A stretch of 64,000 bases of DNA from Bacteroidaceae bacterium. Its GTDB lineage: Bacteria > Bacteroidota > Bacteroidia > Bacteroidales > Bacteroidaceae. The notes beneath the pieces were generated by a model, which did not search any database, was not told the origin of the DNA, and saw only the letters and a program-made list of their open reading frames with translations. The stretch covers positions 34,350-98,349 of the forward strand of contig JAFZSP010000036.1 in NCBI GenBank assembly GCA_017619335.1, given 5' to 3'. Positions 8,928-17,829 of this stretch are shown here, in pieces. Position 1 is the first letter of the stretch; every line of letters begins with the position of its first letter. The translations under genes were made by a program, and so were the position numbers.

Positions 8928-8960
8928 TTGTCCTCTAAACCTCACATTTTTTAATCTTTT

Positions 8961-8992
8961 TTGCGCTGTCTCGCAAAAAAGTGCTATCTTTG
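8961..8992 (+). promoter_or_regulatory. Bacteroidetes-type promoter before the broken kinase-like gene
   Basis: TTG at 8961-8963, a 21-bp spacer and TATCTTTG at 8985-8992. It is a full-strength match that now drives a decayed gene. Confidence 0.6.
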
Positions 8993-9076
8993 TGCCGTCA
9001 AAGTCACGAAGCGGGGCGATAGCCCTCCACTGAAGACGGCGACACGACATACTGAAAAGACAAAATTCTATGGATT

Positions 9077-9395
9077 ATGACATATCTCAACCACTTCCAT
9101 CAAGAAGCATCGGAACGCAAGATGCGGAAAATCGCCGTATTAAATGCATCTCCGATGAACTCCGCAGACGCTGTGGAATACATGAAGCACAACCTGGAAC
9201 AAGCCAAAAATCTCTGAGACTCGCTGATCCTGAAGCACAAGTTGCAGAAGAATACGCAAAAGTAAACGGGCTCTGGGTTCCAATGGATAGAATCGCGGAA
9301 TTGGGAATGTTGTCTGGGATTTACTCCCTCGCAATGTACTCCGTGACAAGGATGGCGATGTTTTTGTTGTTGATGCAGAAATAAAGCTGATTTAG
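9077..9395 (+). pseudogene. Remnant of a putative polyvalent protein kinase-like gene
   Basis: Three fragments in three frames together resemble the ends of a kinase-like protein seen on Bacteroidetes mobile DNA. Fragment one (9077-9217) begins MTYLNHFHQEASERK and stops after 46 codons. Fragment two, shifted, reads AEEYAKVNGLWVPMDRIAEL (about 9245-9304). Fragment three (9312-9395) reads VWDLLPRNVLRDKDGDVFVV and ends in IKLI. The PRNVL...GDVFVVDAEI pattern is like the catalytic/metal-binding end of that family. The middle of the protein is missing, so this is a frameshifted, internally deleted relic. The family assignment is from memory of the motif and moderately sure; that it is broken is clear if the motif matches are real. 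Confidence 0.55.
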
Positions 9396-9952
9396 CACAT
9401 GAAATAGTGATGAAGTGAGACGTCTTTTACTTCCTTTTCACCTTTTTTCTCGCGTCTTTATTGCTTCCTTTCACTCTTTTCAGACAAAAAACGCCCCGTT
9501 TCCAGTCCTCCGGAATAAAAAATCCTGAAAGAACGCACCACCTTTCAAACCTTTTCTGTATCTTTGTCCCCCGAAAGGGCATGAAGCCGCCTTTTGTGGT
9601 CCAGCGGGACTGCTTCATCGTAGAGTGATGGAAACAGACCTCTTCAGTGGAAGACGGATGAAGCCCGATCAAAATCTTACCGAATATAAACGTTTGCCGT
9701 TTATTCTCATAACGTCTTGGAAACCTGCCAGTAGATAAGACATTACTCAGAAAGAACAAAACGAGCGAACGTCCATGCAATAGCGTGGGCGTTTTGCTTC
9801 ATTTCTGAGTATAAGGTTTCCCTGGCAGGTACCGCAAGACGTTGGATGAAGCCAATTCGTCCACGTCTTTGTATGCGTACTTGACAGGGATTCCTAAGTT
9901 ATTCTGAGTTCATGGCAACGATTTGAACTAAACAACTAAATAATTGTGTGCC
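9396..9952. other. Intergenic stretch with a large hairpin, no gene called
   Basis: About 555 bp before the helicase gene. A 117-codon minus-strand frame (9427-9780) has a composition unlike neighbouring genes and overlaps the hairpin, so it is not called. No TAnnTTTG promoter for the helicase was seen; the nested inverted repeats at 9711-9843 are the main feature. Confidence 0.5.
9711..9843. ncRNA. Candidate structured RNA or cruciform: four nested inverted repeats
   Basis: Pairs are AACGTCTTG 9711-9719 with CAAGACGTT 9835-9843, CCTGCCAG 9724-9731 with CTGGCAGG 9822-9829, ACTCAGAAA 9745-9753 with TTTCTGAGT 9802-9810, and CAAAACG 9757-9763 with CGTTTTG 9790-9796. The strand is unknown and no family was recognised. 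Confidence 0.45.
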
Positions 9953-12900
9953 ATGACAGAGCAGGACATTCCTGTGTCTTCCCATTTCTTCACGAACCGC
10001 AATGGGAACACGCTCATGAAGGAGTTTGAGGGGATCCTGACGAACAATCCCCAGATTACGAACCTTGATGCCGTTGTGGGTTTCCTCCGTGCTTCAGGTT
10101 ACTTCACTTTGCGCCCTTTCCTTGATAATATCAATAAGGTACGCATCCTGATTGGCATCGATGTGGATAAGTACATTGCCAAGGCGCATCAGAAAGGCGA
10201 ACTGTTCTTTGGTGCAGAGGATGAGGTGAAAGAAGAGTGTCTGAGATTACTGAAAGAGGACATTGAACAATCGCACTACACCAAGCAGGTGGAAGATGGA
10301 ATGCTCCAGATGGTGCAGGACTTGCTGGATGGCAAGTTGGAACTGCGCGCTCATCCCTCAAAGAAGATTCACGCCAAGCTCTACATCCTCTATCCCGACA
10401 ACTTTAACCAGCACACTTTTGGCGCAGCCATCACGGGCAGCAGTAACCTGAGTGGCAATGGACTGGGCCTGGGAGAAGACAAGCAATATGAGTTCAATGT
10501 AAAGTTGACCCAATACGACGATGTGGCCTTTGCCAAGTATGAGTTTGAGCAACTCTGGGAAGAGGCCAAGAATGTCCCCATCAATGCAGAAGACTATCAG
10601 GCCACGCTCGACAAGACTTATTTGAAAGGCGATGTCACCCCCTACGAGCTTTACATCAAGATGCTGATGGAGTACTTCTCCGACCGCGTGTTGTCTATCG
10701 ATCAAGACGACCCCTTCGATATGCCAGATGGTTATGACAAGTTCGAGTACCAGATGGATGCCGTGATCGAGGGTTATCAGAAACTGATTCGCTATGACGG
10801 ATTCTTTCTGGCAGATGTGGTGGGTCTCGGCAAGACCGTCATTGCCACAATGATAGCCAAGAAGTTCCTGATTGAGAACGGACGCGATGAAACCAAGATA
10901 CTTGTGGTTTACCCTCCGGCTGTGGAACAGAACTGGATAACGACCTTCAAGGACTTCAGCATTGATAAATATGCGTGTTTCGTCTCCAATGGCAGTCTCA
11001 GCAAAGTCCTTGATGATGAGAATTACAAGTACTGGAACGCCGATGAATACGACCTTGTTCTTGTGGATGAGGCCCACAAATTCCGCAACCACACCACTGG
11101 CGCTTTCCAGCAGTTGCAGGAGATCTGTAAGATGCCTCGCGTAGAAACCGGCAATATTCCTGGCTACAAGAAGAAGGTGATGCTGATTTCTGCCACTCCG
11201 ATGAACAACACCCCATTGGATATATACTATCAGATACTGATGTTCCAAGACCCGCGTCATTGTACCATTGATGGTGTTCCCAACCTCACCTCTTTCTTTT
11301 CTCCGCTTGTTCAGGAATTCCGGAAGTTCCGCAAACAAGAGAACTTCGACATCAAACAGTTCAAGAAGCTGGCAGAAAGAGTGCGTGACAGGGTTATCAA
11401 GCCTCTGACTGTTCGCCGTACCCGAACTGATATTGAAAACATTCCTCGTTATAACAAGGATGTGAATGGTTTCCCAAAGGTGGCAGAACCCATCAAGAAG
11501 GAATACGAGTTGAATGACCATCTGGCCAACCTCTTCAAGGAGGCCATGAACATTCTGGACAAGCAACTGGTCTATGCCCGCTATCAGGCAATCGCCTATC
11601 TGAAACCGGAAGCCTCGAACGGACTCTATGATAATGCAGAGCTTATCAGCCGCAGTTTGGCAGGAATCCGCAAGAATGGTCTTGTAAAGCGACTGGAAAG
11701 CAGTTTCTATGCCTTCAAGATATCTGTCGATAATTTCCGGCAGGCAAACGAGAACATGATTAAGATGTGGGAGAATGACAGGATTTTCATTGCTCCTGAT
11801 ATGGACATCAACAAACTCTATGAGTTGGGCTATACAGATGACGAGATAGAAGAGAAACTGAACGAAAAGGCAGAGGATAATCCCAAGAATGCTACGTTTA
11901 AGCGAGAAGATTTTGACCCGGAATACATTGACTTGCTTCGACATGATCAGAAGTTGTTGGACGATATGTGGCTGGAATGGGAATGCATCGATGATGACGA
12001 CGACTCTAAGTTTGCCAAGTTTGCAGACCTTCTGAAGCATGAACTCTTCAAGAAGGACCGCAATCCGGAAGGTAAGATTGTGGTATTCTCTGAGTCGGTA
12101 GATACCATCGAATATCTGTCCAAACGCATAGGCCGTTCTGATGTAATGGTGATTTCAGCACAGAATAGGAGCACTCTGTTCAAGACCATTCGTGAAAACT
12201 TTGATGCCAACTGGAAACAGAAAAAGAACGACTTCAACATCATTCTGACATCAGATGTGTTGGCAGAAGGTGTCAACTTGCACCGCTCGAACATTATCAT
12301 CAACTATGACACACCATGGAATGCTACCCGTCTGATGCAGCGCATAGGTCGTGTGAACCGTATCGGTTCTAAGTCCGACACCATCTATAACTATGTGTTC
12401 TATCCTTCAGAACAAGGCAACAAGGAAATCAAACTGAATCAGATAGCCCTGAGTAAGATACAGACTTTCCACACCACCTTTGGCGAAGACAACCAGATAT
12501 ATTCTACCGAAGAAATTATCGACAGAGATTTGGACAAGCTTTTCAAGGAAGGCATCAAACGGGAGCAGGAAGACCGCAATCTGGAATTGCCTTTCTTCGA
12601 GGAACTCCGCAGCCTCTATCAGCAGAATCGAAGGGAGTACAAGCGCATTGAACGTTTGTCACTCCGTAGTCGTACAGGTCGTGAGCCTCGCGAAGTAGAT
12701 GGAGTCACATTGTCAGGCGACACATTGGTATTCCTAAAGACCAACTTCCGCAAGATTTTCTATCTGGTGAATGATGAAGAGACACGCGAGTTGTCTGTGC
12801 TGGATGCGTTCAAATACTTCAAGGCTACACCAGACGAGAAGCCTGTACCAAGAATAGCCCAGCATCACAATCATGTAGAGAAAGCATTGGACAAGTTTAA

Positions 12901-13282
12901 GGCTACCAAAGAAGAGGAACTGCACGAAGAGGAATCCAACCAGAGCCAGCGCAGCAACCTTGGTGCTCAGGTCACTACGGCTGTAAGCCTGCTTAACAGT
13001 ATGTTACCGCACATTGATGATGGCGATACCCGACTGAAGATTATCCAGTTGAAGGAATTGGCAGAGCGAGGCACCATTACCTATATCGCAAAACGTCTGC
13101 AACGCATTCAGAAAGACTTGCAGCGCAAGGGAGGCAGCAAGGCCAAGATGACCTTTGAGGATGCCCTGAAGCAGGTGCTGGAAATGGCAAACCATTATAA
13201 CGCCTACTATCGAGACACTCAACACGCCGAGGAGGAATCGGCTGCTGTTATCATCCTCTCAGAATCTTTCAGTAAATCGTAA
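9953..13282 (+). CDS. PLD-nuclease / SNF2-like helicase fusion (defence-type)
   Basis: A 1109-residue protein. An N-terminal phospholipase-D-like domain carries H140-A-K142 and ITGSSNLSG about 20 residues later, the HxK...GSxN signature of PLD nucleases. A superfamily-2 helicase follows, with Walker A DVVGLGKT (K294), Walker B VDEAH (DEAH 372-375), a SATPMNNTP motif III and QRIGRVNRIG (motif VI) near residue 800. A helical tail completes it. The ATG at 9953 is preferred over an in-frame TTG at 9944. Thirty bp downstream lies an Eco57I-like DNA methylase, so the pair probably restricts foreign DNA. It resembles the helicase/PLD/methylase logic of DISARM-like systems but lacks their other subunits. 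Specificity and mechanism are inferred. Confidence 0.85.
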   Translation: MTEQDIPVSSHFFTNRNGNTLMKEFEGILTNNPQITNLDAVVGFLRASGYFTLRPFLDNINKVRILIGIDVDKYIAKAHQKGELFFGAEDEVKEECLRLLKEDIEQSHYTKQVEDGMLQMVQDLLDGKLELRAHPSKKIHAKLYILYPDNFNQHTFGAAITGSSNLSGNGLGLGEDKQYEFNVKLTQYDDVAFAKYEFEQLWEEAKNVPINAEDYQATLDKTYLKGDVTPYELYIKMLMEYFSDRVLSIDQDDPFDMPDGYDKFEYQMDAVIEGYQKLIRYDGFFLADVVGLGKTVIATMIAKKFLIENGRDETKILVVYPPAVEQNWITTFKDFSIDKYACFVSNGSLSKVLDDENYKYWNADEYDLVLVDEAHKFRNHTTGAFQQLQEICKMPRVETGNIPGYKKKVMLISATPMNNTPLDIYYQILMFQDPRHCTIDGVPNLTSFFSPLVQEFRKFRKQENFDIKQFKKLAERVRDRVIKPLTVRRTRTDIENIPRYNKDVNGFPKVAEPIKKEYELNDHLANLFKEAMNILDKQLVYARYQAIAYLKPEASNGLYDNAELISRSLAGIRKNGLVKRLESSFYAFKISVDNFRQANENMIKMWENDRIFIAPDMDINKLYELGYTDDEIEEKLNEKAEDNPKNATFKREDFDPEYIDLLRHDQKLLDDMWLEWECIDDDDDSKFAKFADLLKHELFKKDRNPEGKIVVFSESVDTIEYLSKRIGRSDVMVISAQNRSTLFKTIRENFDANWKQKKNDFNIILTSDVLAEGVNLHRSNIIINYDTPWNATRLMQRIGRVNRIGSKSDTIYNYVFYPSEQGNKEIKLNQIALSKIQTFHTTFGEDNQIYSTEEIIDRDLDKLFKEGIKREQEDRNLELPFFEELRSLYQQNRREYKRIERLSLRSRTGREPREVDGVTLSGDTLVFLKTNFRKIFYLVNDEETRELSVLDAFKYFKATPDEKPVPRIAQHHNHVEKALDKFKATKEEELHEEESNQSQRSNLGAQVTTAVSLLNSMLPHIDDGDTRLKIIQLKELAERGTITYIAKRLQRIQKDLQRKGGSKAKMTFEDALKQVLEMANHYNAYYRDTQHAEEESAAVIILSESFSKS

Positions 13283-13312
13283 ATAGTTAATTGTTAAATC
13301 GTAAATATCTAT

Positions 13313-16300
13313 ATGGATTACAGACCCGTCATAGAATCAAGATATAATCGCAGGAACTGGCAGCTGCTCTTGCACGACATCTTCAGTAGCAAAGTCAAGT
13401 TCTGGAACACGCCTTCTGCTATTTCCACCAATAGCCCCTTTGCTCGTCAGGCTATGTGGCTCGGAACCATCACGTTAAGTGATGAACATACCATTGCTAT
13501 CTATGAAGTAGAACTGGCTGAGAATGTGGATATCGAACGCAATCGCCGCGGAATCCGAGATATGTTGATTACCACATGGCGCAACAACGGCAATGCGGGT
13601 GCCTTTATGTTCTGCTACAGACGAGACGAGAGTGTGCTGCGTTTCTCATACGTCAGCGAATCGTGGAAGTTTGCAGATGATGGTACCTATCAGAAGGAAT
13701 CTACAGACGCCAAACGGTTTACCTACCTATTAGGTGAAGGGCATCGCAGTCGCACAGCCATTCAGCAGTTTGAGAAGCTGAAAGCGAGCGCCCTTTCATT
13801 GAAGGATCTGACCAAGGCTTTCTCTGTGGAAGCAGTCAGTGATATGTTCTTCGCTGGTTACAAGAAGCAATATGAGGATATCATCTTCTACGTCACAGGC
13901 AAGCGGATGGTGAAGGTGGCCAACAAGTGGGAAGAACTGCAGGAAGGAAAGCCCAATGCTTTCATTATGCAGCAGTTCGCGCACTTTACCAATCCTGAAA
14001 AAGCCATTCGTGACTATGTGAAGAAACTGATGGGCCGTTTGGTCTTCCTTCAGTTCTTGCAGAAGAAAGGCTGGATGGGTGTACCAGTCAACAAAGAATG
14101 GGGTGACGGTGATGCAGAGTTTGTACTTCATCTATTTGAAAACTATACAGACAAGGACCATTTTATAGATAATGTATTAGAGCCCCTTTTTGATGACTTG
14201 AACTCCGAACGTACCAATGATCTTGCGTCGCCAGCTGTTGGCAGAAACATTCGTGTACCTTATCTAAATGGAGGTTTGTTCGAGCGTGAGGAAACAGACG
14301 AAACCCAATTCCCTTTGCCTGGCAAATACATGCAGAGCCTTCTCGACTTCTTTGCATCTTACAACTTTACTATCGATGAGAACGACCCAGATGATGCAGA
14401 AGTAGGTGTTGACCCAGAAATGTTGGGCCGTATCTTCGAGAACTTATTGGAGGACAACAAAGACAAAGGAGCTTTCTATACGCCAAAGGAAATCGTTAGC
14501 TATATGTGTCGCGAGTCCTTGATTGCCTATCTCCAGACAGGTATTGAAGACGAAGCAACTAAGGAAGCCATCCGTCAGTTTGTGACTACACATGATGTCA
14601 ATGTTCTTGGTACTAACGACAGATTCTGTCAGCAGGTAGATGAAGCTTTGAAGAACGTCAAAATCTGCGACCCAGCTATTGGTTCTGGCGCATTCCCAAT
14701 GGGCCTACTGAAAGAACTCTTCCTTTGTCGTACAGTTATTGAAGGCATTGAACAAAGCAAAGCTGCAGAAATTAAGAAGCATATTATCCAGCAGAATATC
14801 TATGGCGTAGATATTGAGCGTGGTGCAGTTGACATAGCTCGCCTCCGTTTCTGGCTCTCCCTGATTGTTGATGAAGAAACTCCCCAGGCTCTGCCAAACC
14901 TCGACTTCAAGATTATGCAAGGCAACTCACTTTTAGAGCAGTACAAAGGCGCAGACTTATCAACAATGACAGAGAAGCAAGGGCTTGACAATCTAACATT
15001 CTTTGATAGTATGATTGATGTGTACCGTAAGGAACTTCGCGATATGCTCGCACAATACTACGAATGCATCGATCACAAGAAGAAACACGTTCTCCGTTTG
15101 AAGATTATTGAAAACGTAAAACAACAACTTCGAGAGCAAAGCATCAATGTGGACTTTGGAGACCTCGACCTCTCAGGAAATAATCAGTTCTTTCTTTGGC
15201 ATACCTGGTTTTATGATGTATTCTCGCAAGGAGGTTTTGACATAGTAATTGGGAATCCGCCATATATTCGCGTTCAAAACTTAGAGCATGACCTTATCGA
15301 TTTGTACAAAAAAGTATTCTCTACAGCATGGAAACGTGTTGATATATCGACATTGTTTATTGAAAAAATGATGTGTCAAATTTCCACCAAGGGAGTTTTG
15401 TGTTATATAACTTCTAATCAATTTGTATCTGCAGAATATGGACGTTTATTGAGAAAATATATGCTAAATAATAGACTTCTCAATAAGATTGTTGATTTTG
15501 CAGGCCTACCAGTCTTTGAGAGCGCAATCACTTATGTAAGTATCTTTTTTCTTTCTCATATAGAAACAGAATCATTTGATTATTACAAAGTTCCTAAATT
15601 ACCATTTGCAAATCCAGAGTTATTTAACAAATGCTCATATGATGATTTTACAGAAGAACCTTGGTCTTTTGTATTTAGTGAGGATAAGTATTTGTTGAAA
15701 AAGATACAATCGTTCTCTCCTCTTTCTGATATCGCATTCGCCAAAGGAGGTATCATTACAGGAAATGATGACAGCTTTATATTTAAACCAGAAAACTTTC
15801 CTGCAGAAAAAGAAGTCTCTCTTGACCTAATAAGAACAGATGATATACAACGTTATTATCTTGGACATCCTCAACTAAAGATCTTTTATCCATGCAATTA
15901 TGACTGTAATGGTGAGACTGAAATTATTCCCATAGATTCTATTAAACAATTATATCCACAAGCATATAATCATATTCAAAAAAATGAATTGGTTTTAAAA
16001 GCTCGAAAGGATTCTAGAAATGTAATGGGAGATAAAAAGCATTGGTATCAGCCAGTGAGATTTGGTACTCTAAGATTGTTTAAAGGAAAGAAAATATTAG
16101 GTCCAGGAATCGTGAACCATAATAAATTCGTTCTTGATGATGAAGGTTATGCATTTTCTTTCGGGAATATGTATGCAATAGCAACAAATAATCCAAATGT
16201 AGATTTGAAAGTTCTACTTGGAATACTTAATTCAAAATTAGTAGAATACTATCTTCACAAGGTTGCCCCAGTTAAACAAGGTGGATACTTCTCCTATGGT

Positions 16301-16549
16301 GCTACTGTGCTAGAAAAAATACCATTGTGCTACCCTATGGGAGATATAGCAAAGAAAATATTAGTTTTAGTAGAAAGAGTCATTTCTGAAAAACAAAAGG
16401 ATTGTTCTTTTGAAACTACAGCCTTAGAATCCGAAATTGATTGCTTCGTCTATCAACTCTATGGCTTGACCTATGATGAAGTCCTCATCGTTGACCCTGA
16501 GACTCCAATAACAAGAGAAGAATATGAAAAAACAAAATTGCATGCTTAA
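13313..16549 (+). CDS. Eco57I-like DNA adenine methylase with C-terminal recognition domain
   Basis: A 1078-residue protein. Motif I CDPAIGSGAF has Asp453, the adenosine-contact segment NIYGVDIERGAVDIARLRFW follows, and motif IV NPPY is at 648-651, so it is an N6-adenine gamma-class methyltransferase. An N-terminal 350-residue region of unclear fold (with IAIYEVEL) could hold a nuclease-like domain, but no clear D-ExK is seen. The last 400 residues resemble a TaqI/Eco57I-type target-recognition domain (GGYFSYGATVLEKIPL). From about 15230 to 16440 the DNA is visibly more AT-rich than the first two thirds, pointing to replacement of the recognition half. It overlaps the next gene by 26 bp. Confidence 0.85.
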   Translation: MDYRPVIESRYNRRNWQLLLHDIFSSKVKFWNTPSAISTNSPFARQAMWLGTITLSDEHTIAIYEVELAENVDIERNRRGIRDMLITTWRNNGNAGAFMFCYRRDESVLRFSYVSESWKFADDGTYQKESTDAKRFTYLLGEGHRSRTAIQQFEKLKASALSLKDLTKAFSVEAVSDMFFAGYKKQYEDIIFYVTGKRMVKVANKWEELQEGKPNAFIMQQFAHFTNPEKAIRDYVKKLMGRLVFLQFLQKKGWMGVPVNKEWGDGDAEFVLHLFENYTDKDHFIDNVLEPLFDDLNSERTNDLASPAVGRNIRVPYLNGGLFEREETDETQFPLPGKYMQSLLDFFASYNFTIDENDPDDAEVGVDPEMLGRIFENLLEDNKDKGAFYTPKEIVSYMCRESLIAYLQTGIEDEATKEAIRQFVTTHDVNVLGTNDRFCQQVDEALKNVKICDPAIGSGAFPMGLLKELFLCRTVIEGIEQSKAAEIKKHIIQQNIYGVDIERGAVDIARLRFWLSLIVDEETPQALPNLDFKIMQGNSLLEQYKGADLSTMTEKQGLDNLTFFDSMIDVYRKELRDMLAQYYECIDHKKKHVLRLKIIENVKQQLREQSINVDFGDLDLSGNNQFFLWHTWFYDVFSQGGFDIVIGNPPYIRVQNLEHDLIDLYKKVFSTAWKRVDISTLFIEKMMCQISTKGVLCYITSNQFVSAEYGRLLRKYMLNNRLLNKIVDFAGLPVFESAITYVSIFFLSHIETESFDYYKVPKLPFANPELFNKCSYDDFTEEPWSFVFSEDKYLLKKIQSFSPLSDIAFAKGGIITGNDDSFIFKPENFPAEKEVSLDLIRTDDIQRYYLGHPQLKIFYPCNYDCNGETEIIPIDSIKQLYPQAYNHIQKNELVLKARKDSRNVMGDKKHWYQPVRFGTLRLFKGKKILGPGIVNHNKFVLDDEGYAFSFGNMYAIATNNPNVDLKVLLGILNSKLVEYYLHKVAPVKQGGYFSYGATVLEKIPLCYPMGDIAKKILVLVERVISEKQKDCSFETTALESEIDCFVYQLYGLTYDEVLIVDPETPITREEYEKTKLHA

Positions 16550-17300
16550 ATTCGTATCTAAGTACAAATGGCTAATTCTTTTAGGAGCAGCCATCTTTCC
16601 CTTTGCTCTTAGTGGTATTGTTGCTCTACCAATTTGGCCTTATTGGAATGTTGCAGGAGATGCTAATATCTGGATAACTTTCTGGGGCGCTTATGCAGGA
16701 GCTATAGGAACGGTCTTTATGGCAATTATTGCTATGGAGACATTGAAGAATAATGCTGAGCAATTGGAATTGCTTAAACTACAAAACCGTCCTCATTTGT
16801 TTTGCTCTATTTTCATGTTACACCAGAGAAATCATGATTTGAATTGTAGTGAAGAATTTTATATTCTTCGAGTTGAAAATCATGGGACTCAAATAGCTAA
16901 ACATATCAAAGTTAAGATTGACATCTCAGACCTCATTCTTTTGTCTAACCCCTCATTCAAGAATAATTTGGACTGTATAGAATCTGCTGAATTCTCATTG
17001 CCGGCAAGGGGAGAAAAGAATTATGTAATATGGAAGGCTATTCCTAACATACCACAAAAAGAATCTAAGCAAGAACGTATAAATGACTTGGAGAATCAAT
17101 GTAAGGAAATAGATCAACTGAAAAATTGCACAATGATTATTACACTAAGTTGCGAAGGCTATGAAGATGAACATGAGATAATATCTCTTAATAGTGTCGG
17201 CTATCTACCAACCACAACTGTTCAAGTCCTAGACTATATAAATCATAACATAAAAGAACTTATAGCCCAGATTGGCAATAATAAAAACGACAAAACTTGA
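16524..17300 (+). CDS. Membrane protein with two N-terminal segments and a soluble C-terminal domain
   Basis: A 258-residue protein not recognised by name. Hydrophobic segments lie at about 14-36 and 47-72, followed by a short coiled stretch (NAEQLELLKLQNRP) and a soluble beta-rich domain (about 85-240) with FYILRVENHGTQIAKHIKVK, like immunoglobulin-fold envelope domains. The AT-rich base composition matches the recognition half of the overlapping methylase gene, suggesting the two were acquired together. Being translationally coupled to the methylase by a 26-bp overlap, it may be a membrane-anchored sensor or effector of the same system; this is inference only. Confidence 0.7.
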   Translation: MKKQNCMLKFVSKYKWLILLGAAIFPFALSGIVALPIWPYWNVAGDANIWITFWGAYAGAIGTVFMAIIAMETLKNNAEQLELLKLQNRPHLFCSIFMLHQRNHDLNCSEEFYILRVENHGTQIAKHIKVKIDISDLILLSNPSFKNNLDCIESAEFSLPARGEKNYVIWKAIPNIPQKESKQERINDLENQCKEIDQLKNCTMIITLSCEGYEDEHEIISLNSVGYLPTTTVQVLDYINHNIKELIAQIGNNKNDKT

Positions 17301-17377
17301 AAAGCTGTAAGAATATGTCACGACTCAGCGATTAATACAAACAATGGAAACATTGCGGAAAGAAGGGATTTGACACT

Positions 17378-17710
17378 ATGAAACTTAGAACATTTCTTGA
17401 CTATTACAAACCGCTTGATTCCGAAAAGAAAATCGACAAGTTGTTTGCACTTTGTTTCGACAGTAAACGTCAATCAATATGTACAACTGCTTTTTCAAAA
17501 ATATTGGACGTTACAAATGAAGACATAAAACCATATTTATTAGAGAAAAAAGCAGAATTGGATAACCATATTGTGCAACTAAAGAAAGAGAAAAAGAAAC
17601 GTGAGAAACTGAAAAGAAAAGCAGAAAAAAGAAGTAGGCATTCGTCATCAGTTTTTAATAAAGATGGAATAGTTTATAAGCGAATACACATCATTAGTAC
17701 TGCTATGTAA
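17378..17710 (+). CDS. Small basic protein of unknown function
   Basis: A 110-residue protein with no recognised family. The first 65 residues look helical (MKLRTFLDYYKPLDSEKK). Residues 65-88 are a highly basic helix (KKEKKKREKLKRKAEKRSRH) that could bind nucleic acid, and the tail is a short beta-like stretch. It is AT-rich and sits between the membrane protein and a stranded methylase C-terminus. It may be a true island gene or an ORF of decayed DNA; codon use does not settle it. Confidence 0.45.
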   Translation: MKLRTFLDYYKPLDSEKKIDKLFALCFDSKRQSICTTAFSKILDVTNEDIKPYLLEKKAELDNHIVQLKKEKKKREKLKRKAEKRSRHSSSVFNKDGIVYKRIHIISTAM

Positions 17711-17728
17711 ATCCTCTTTGACCACGGA

Positions 17729-17818
17729 ATGTTTTTTCTTGAATCTGACATCGACCGCCTCGTTTATCAGTTATATGGTTTAACAGAGGAAGAAATCAAA
17801 ATCATTGAACAATCATAA
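17729..17818 (+). pseudogene. Stranded C-terminus of a second Eco57I-like methylase
   Basis: Thirty codons encode LESDIDRLVYQLYGLTEEEI and end in IEQS. This is closely similar to the last stretch of the methylase at 13313-16549 (LESEIDCFVYQLYGLTYDEV). Nothing upstream in this frame continues the protein, so it is a leftover of another methylase allele, most simply from recombination that swapped the recognition domain. Confidence 0.75.
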
Positions 17819-17829
17819 TAACAAGCAAT

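Larger units (their letters stand above)
8241..8960. other. Repeat-rich non-coding stretch at the left side of the island
   Basis: About 720 bp between the mscL terminator and the next promoter. Three overlapping plus-strand reading frames run through 8261-8640, but none resembles a protein and all cross tandem repeats. The stretch contains two 22-bp-period arrays (8362-8427 and 8797-8927), an interrupted palindrome CGCGTGCC-TTTA-GGTACGCG at 8656-8675, and a 19-bp perfect inverted repeat (8703-8753). No gene is called here. Confidence 0.6.

Noticed and set aside
9427..9780. 117-residue minus-strand gene
   Set aside because: It overlaps the nested inverted repeats, has no promoter and its composition is unlike any neighbour.
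9711..9843. Integron attC site
   Set aside because: The outer ends do not fit the RYYYAAC/GTTRRRY core on both sides and there is no integrase or cassette array.
10131..13225. Long minus-strand frame opposite the helicase gene
   Set aside because: It is antisense to a protein with all helicase motifs and has no motifs of its own.
9953..16549. Complete BREX or DISARM system
   Set aside because: No PglZ, BrxC, DrmA or DrmB homologue is recognisable; only the helicase/PLD and methylase logic is shared.
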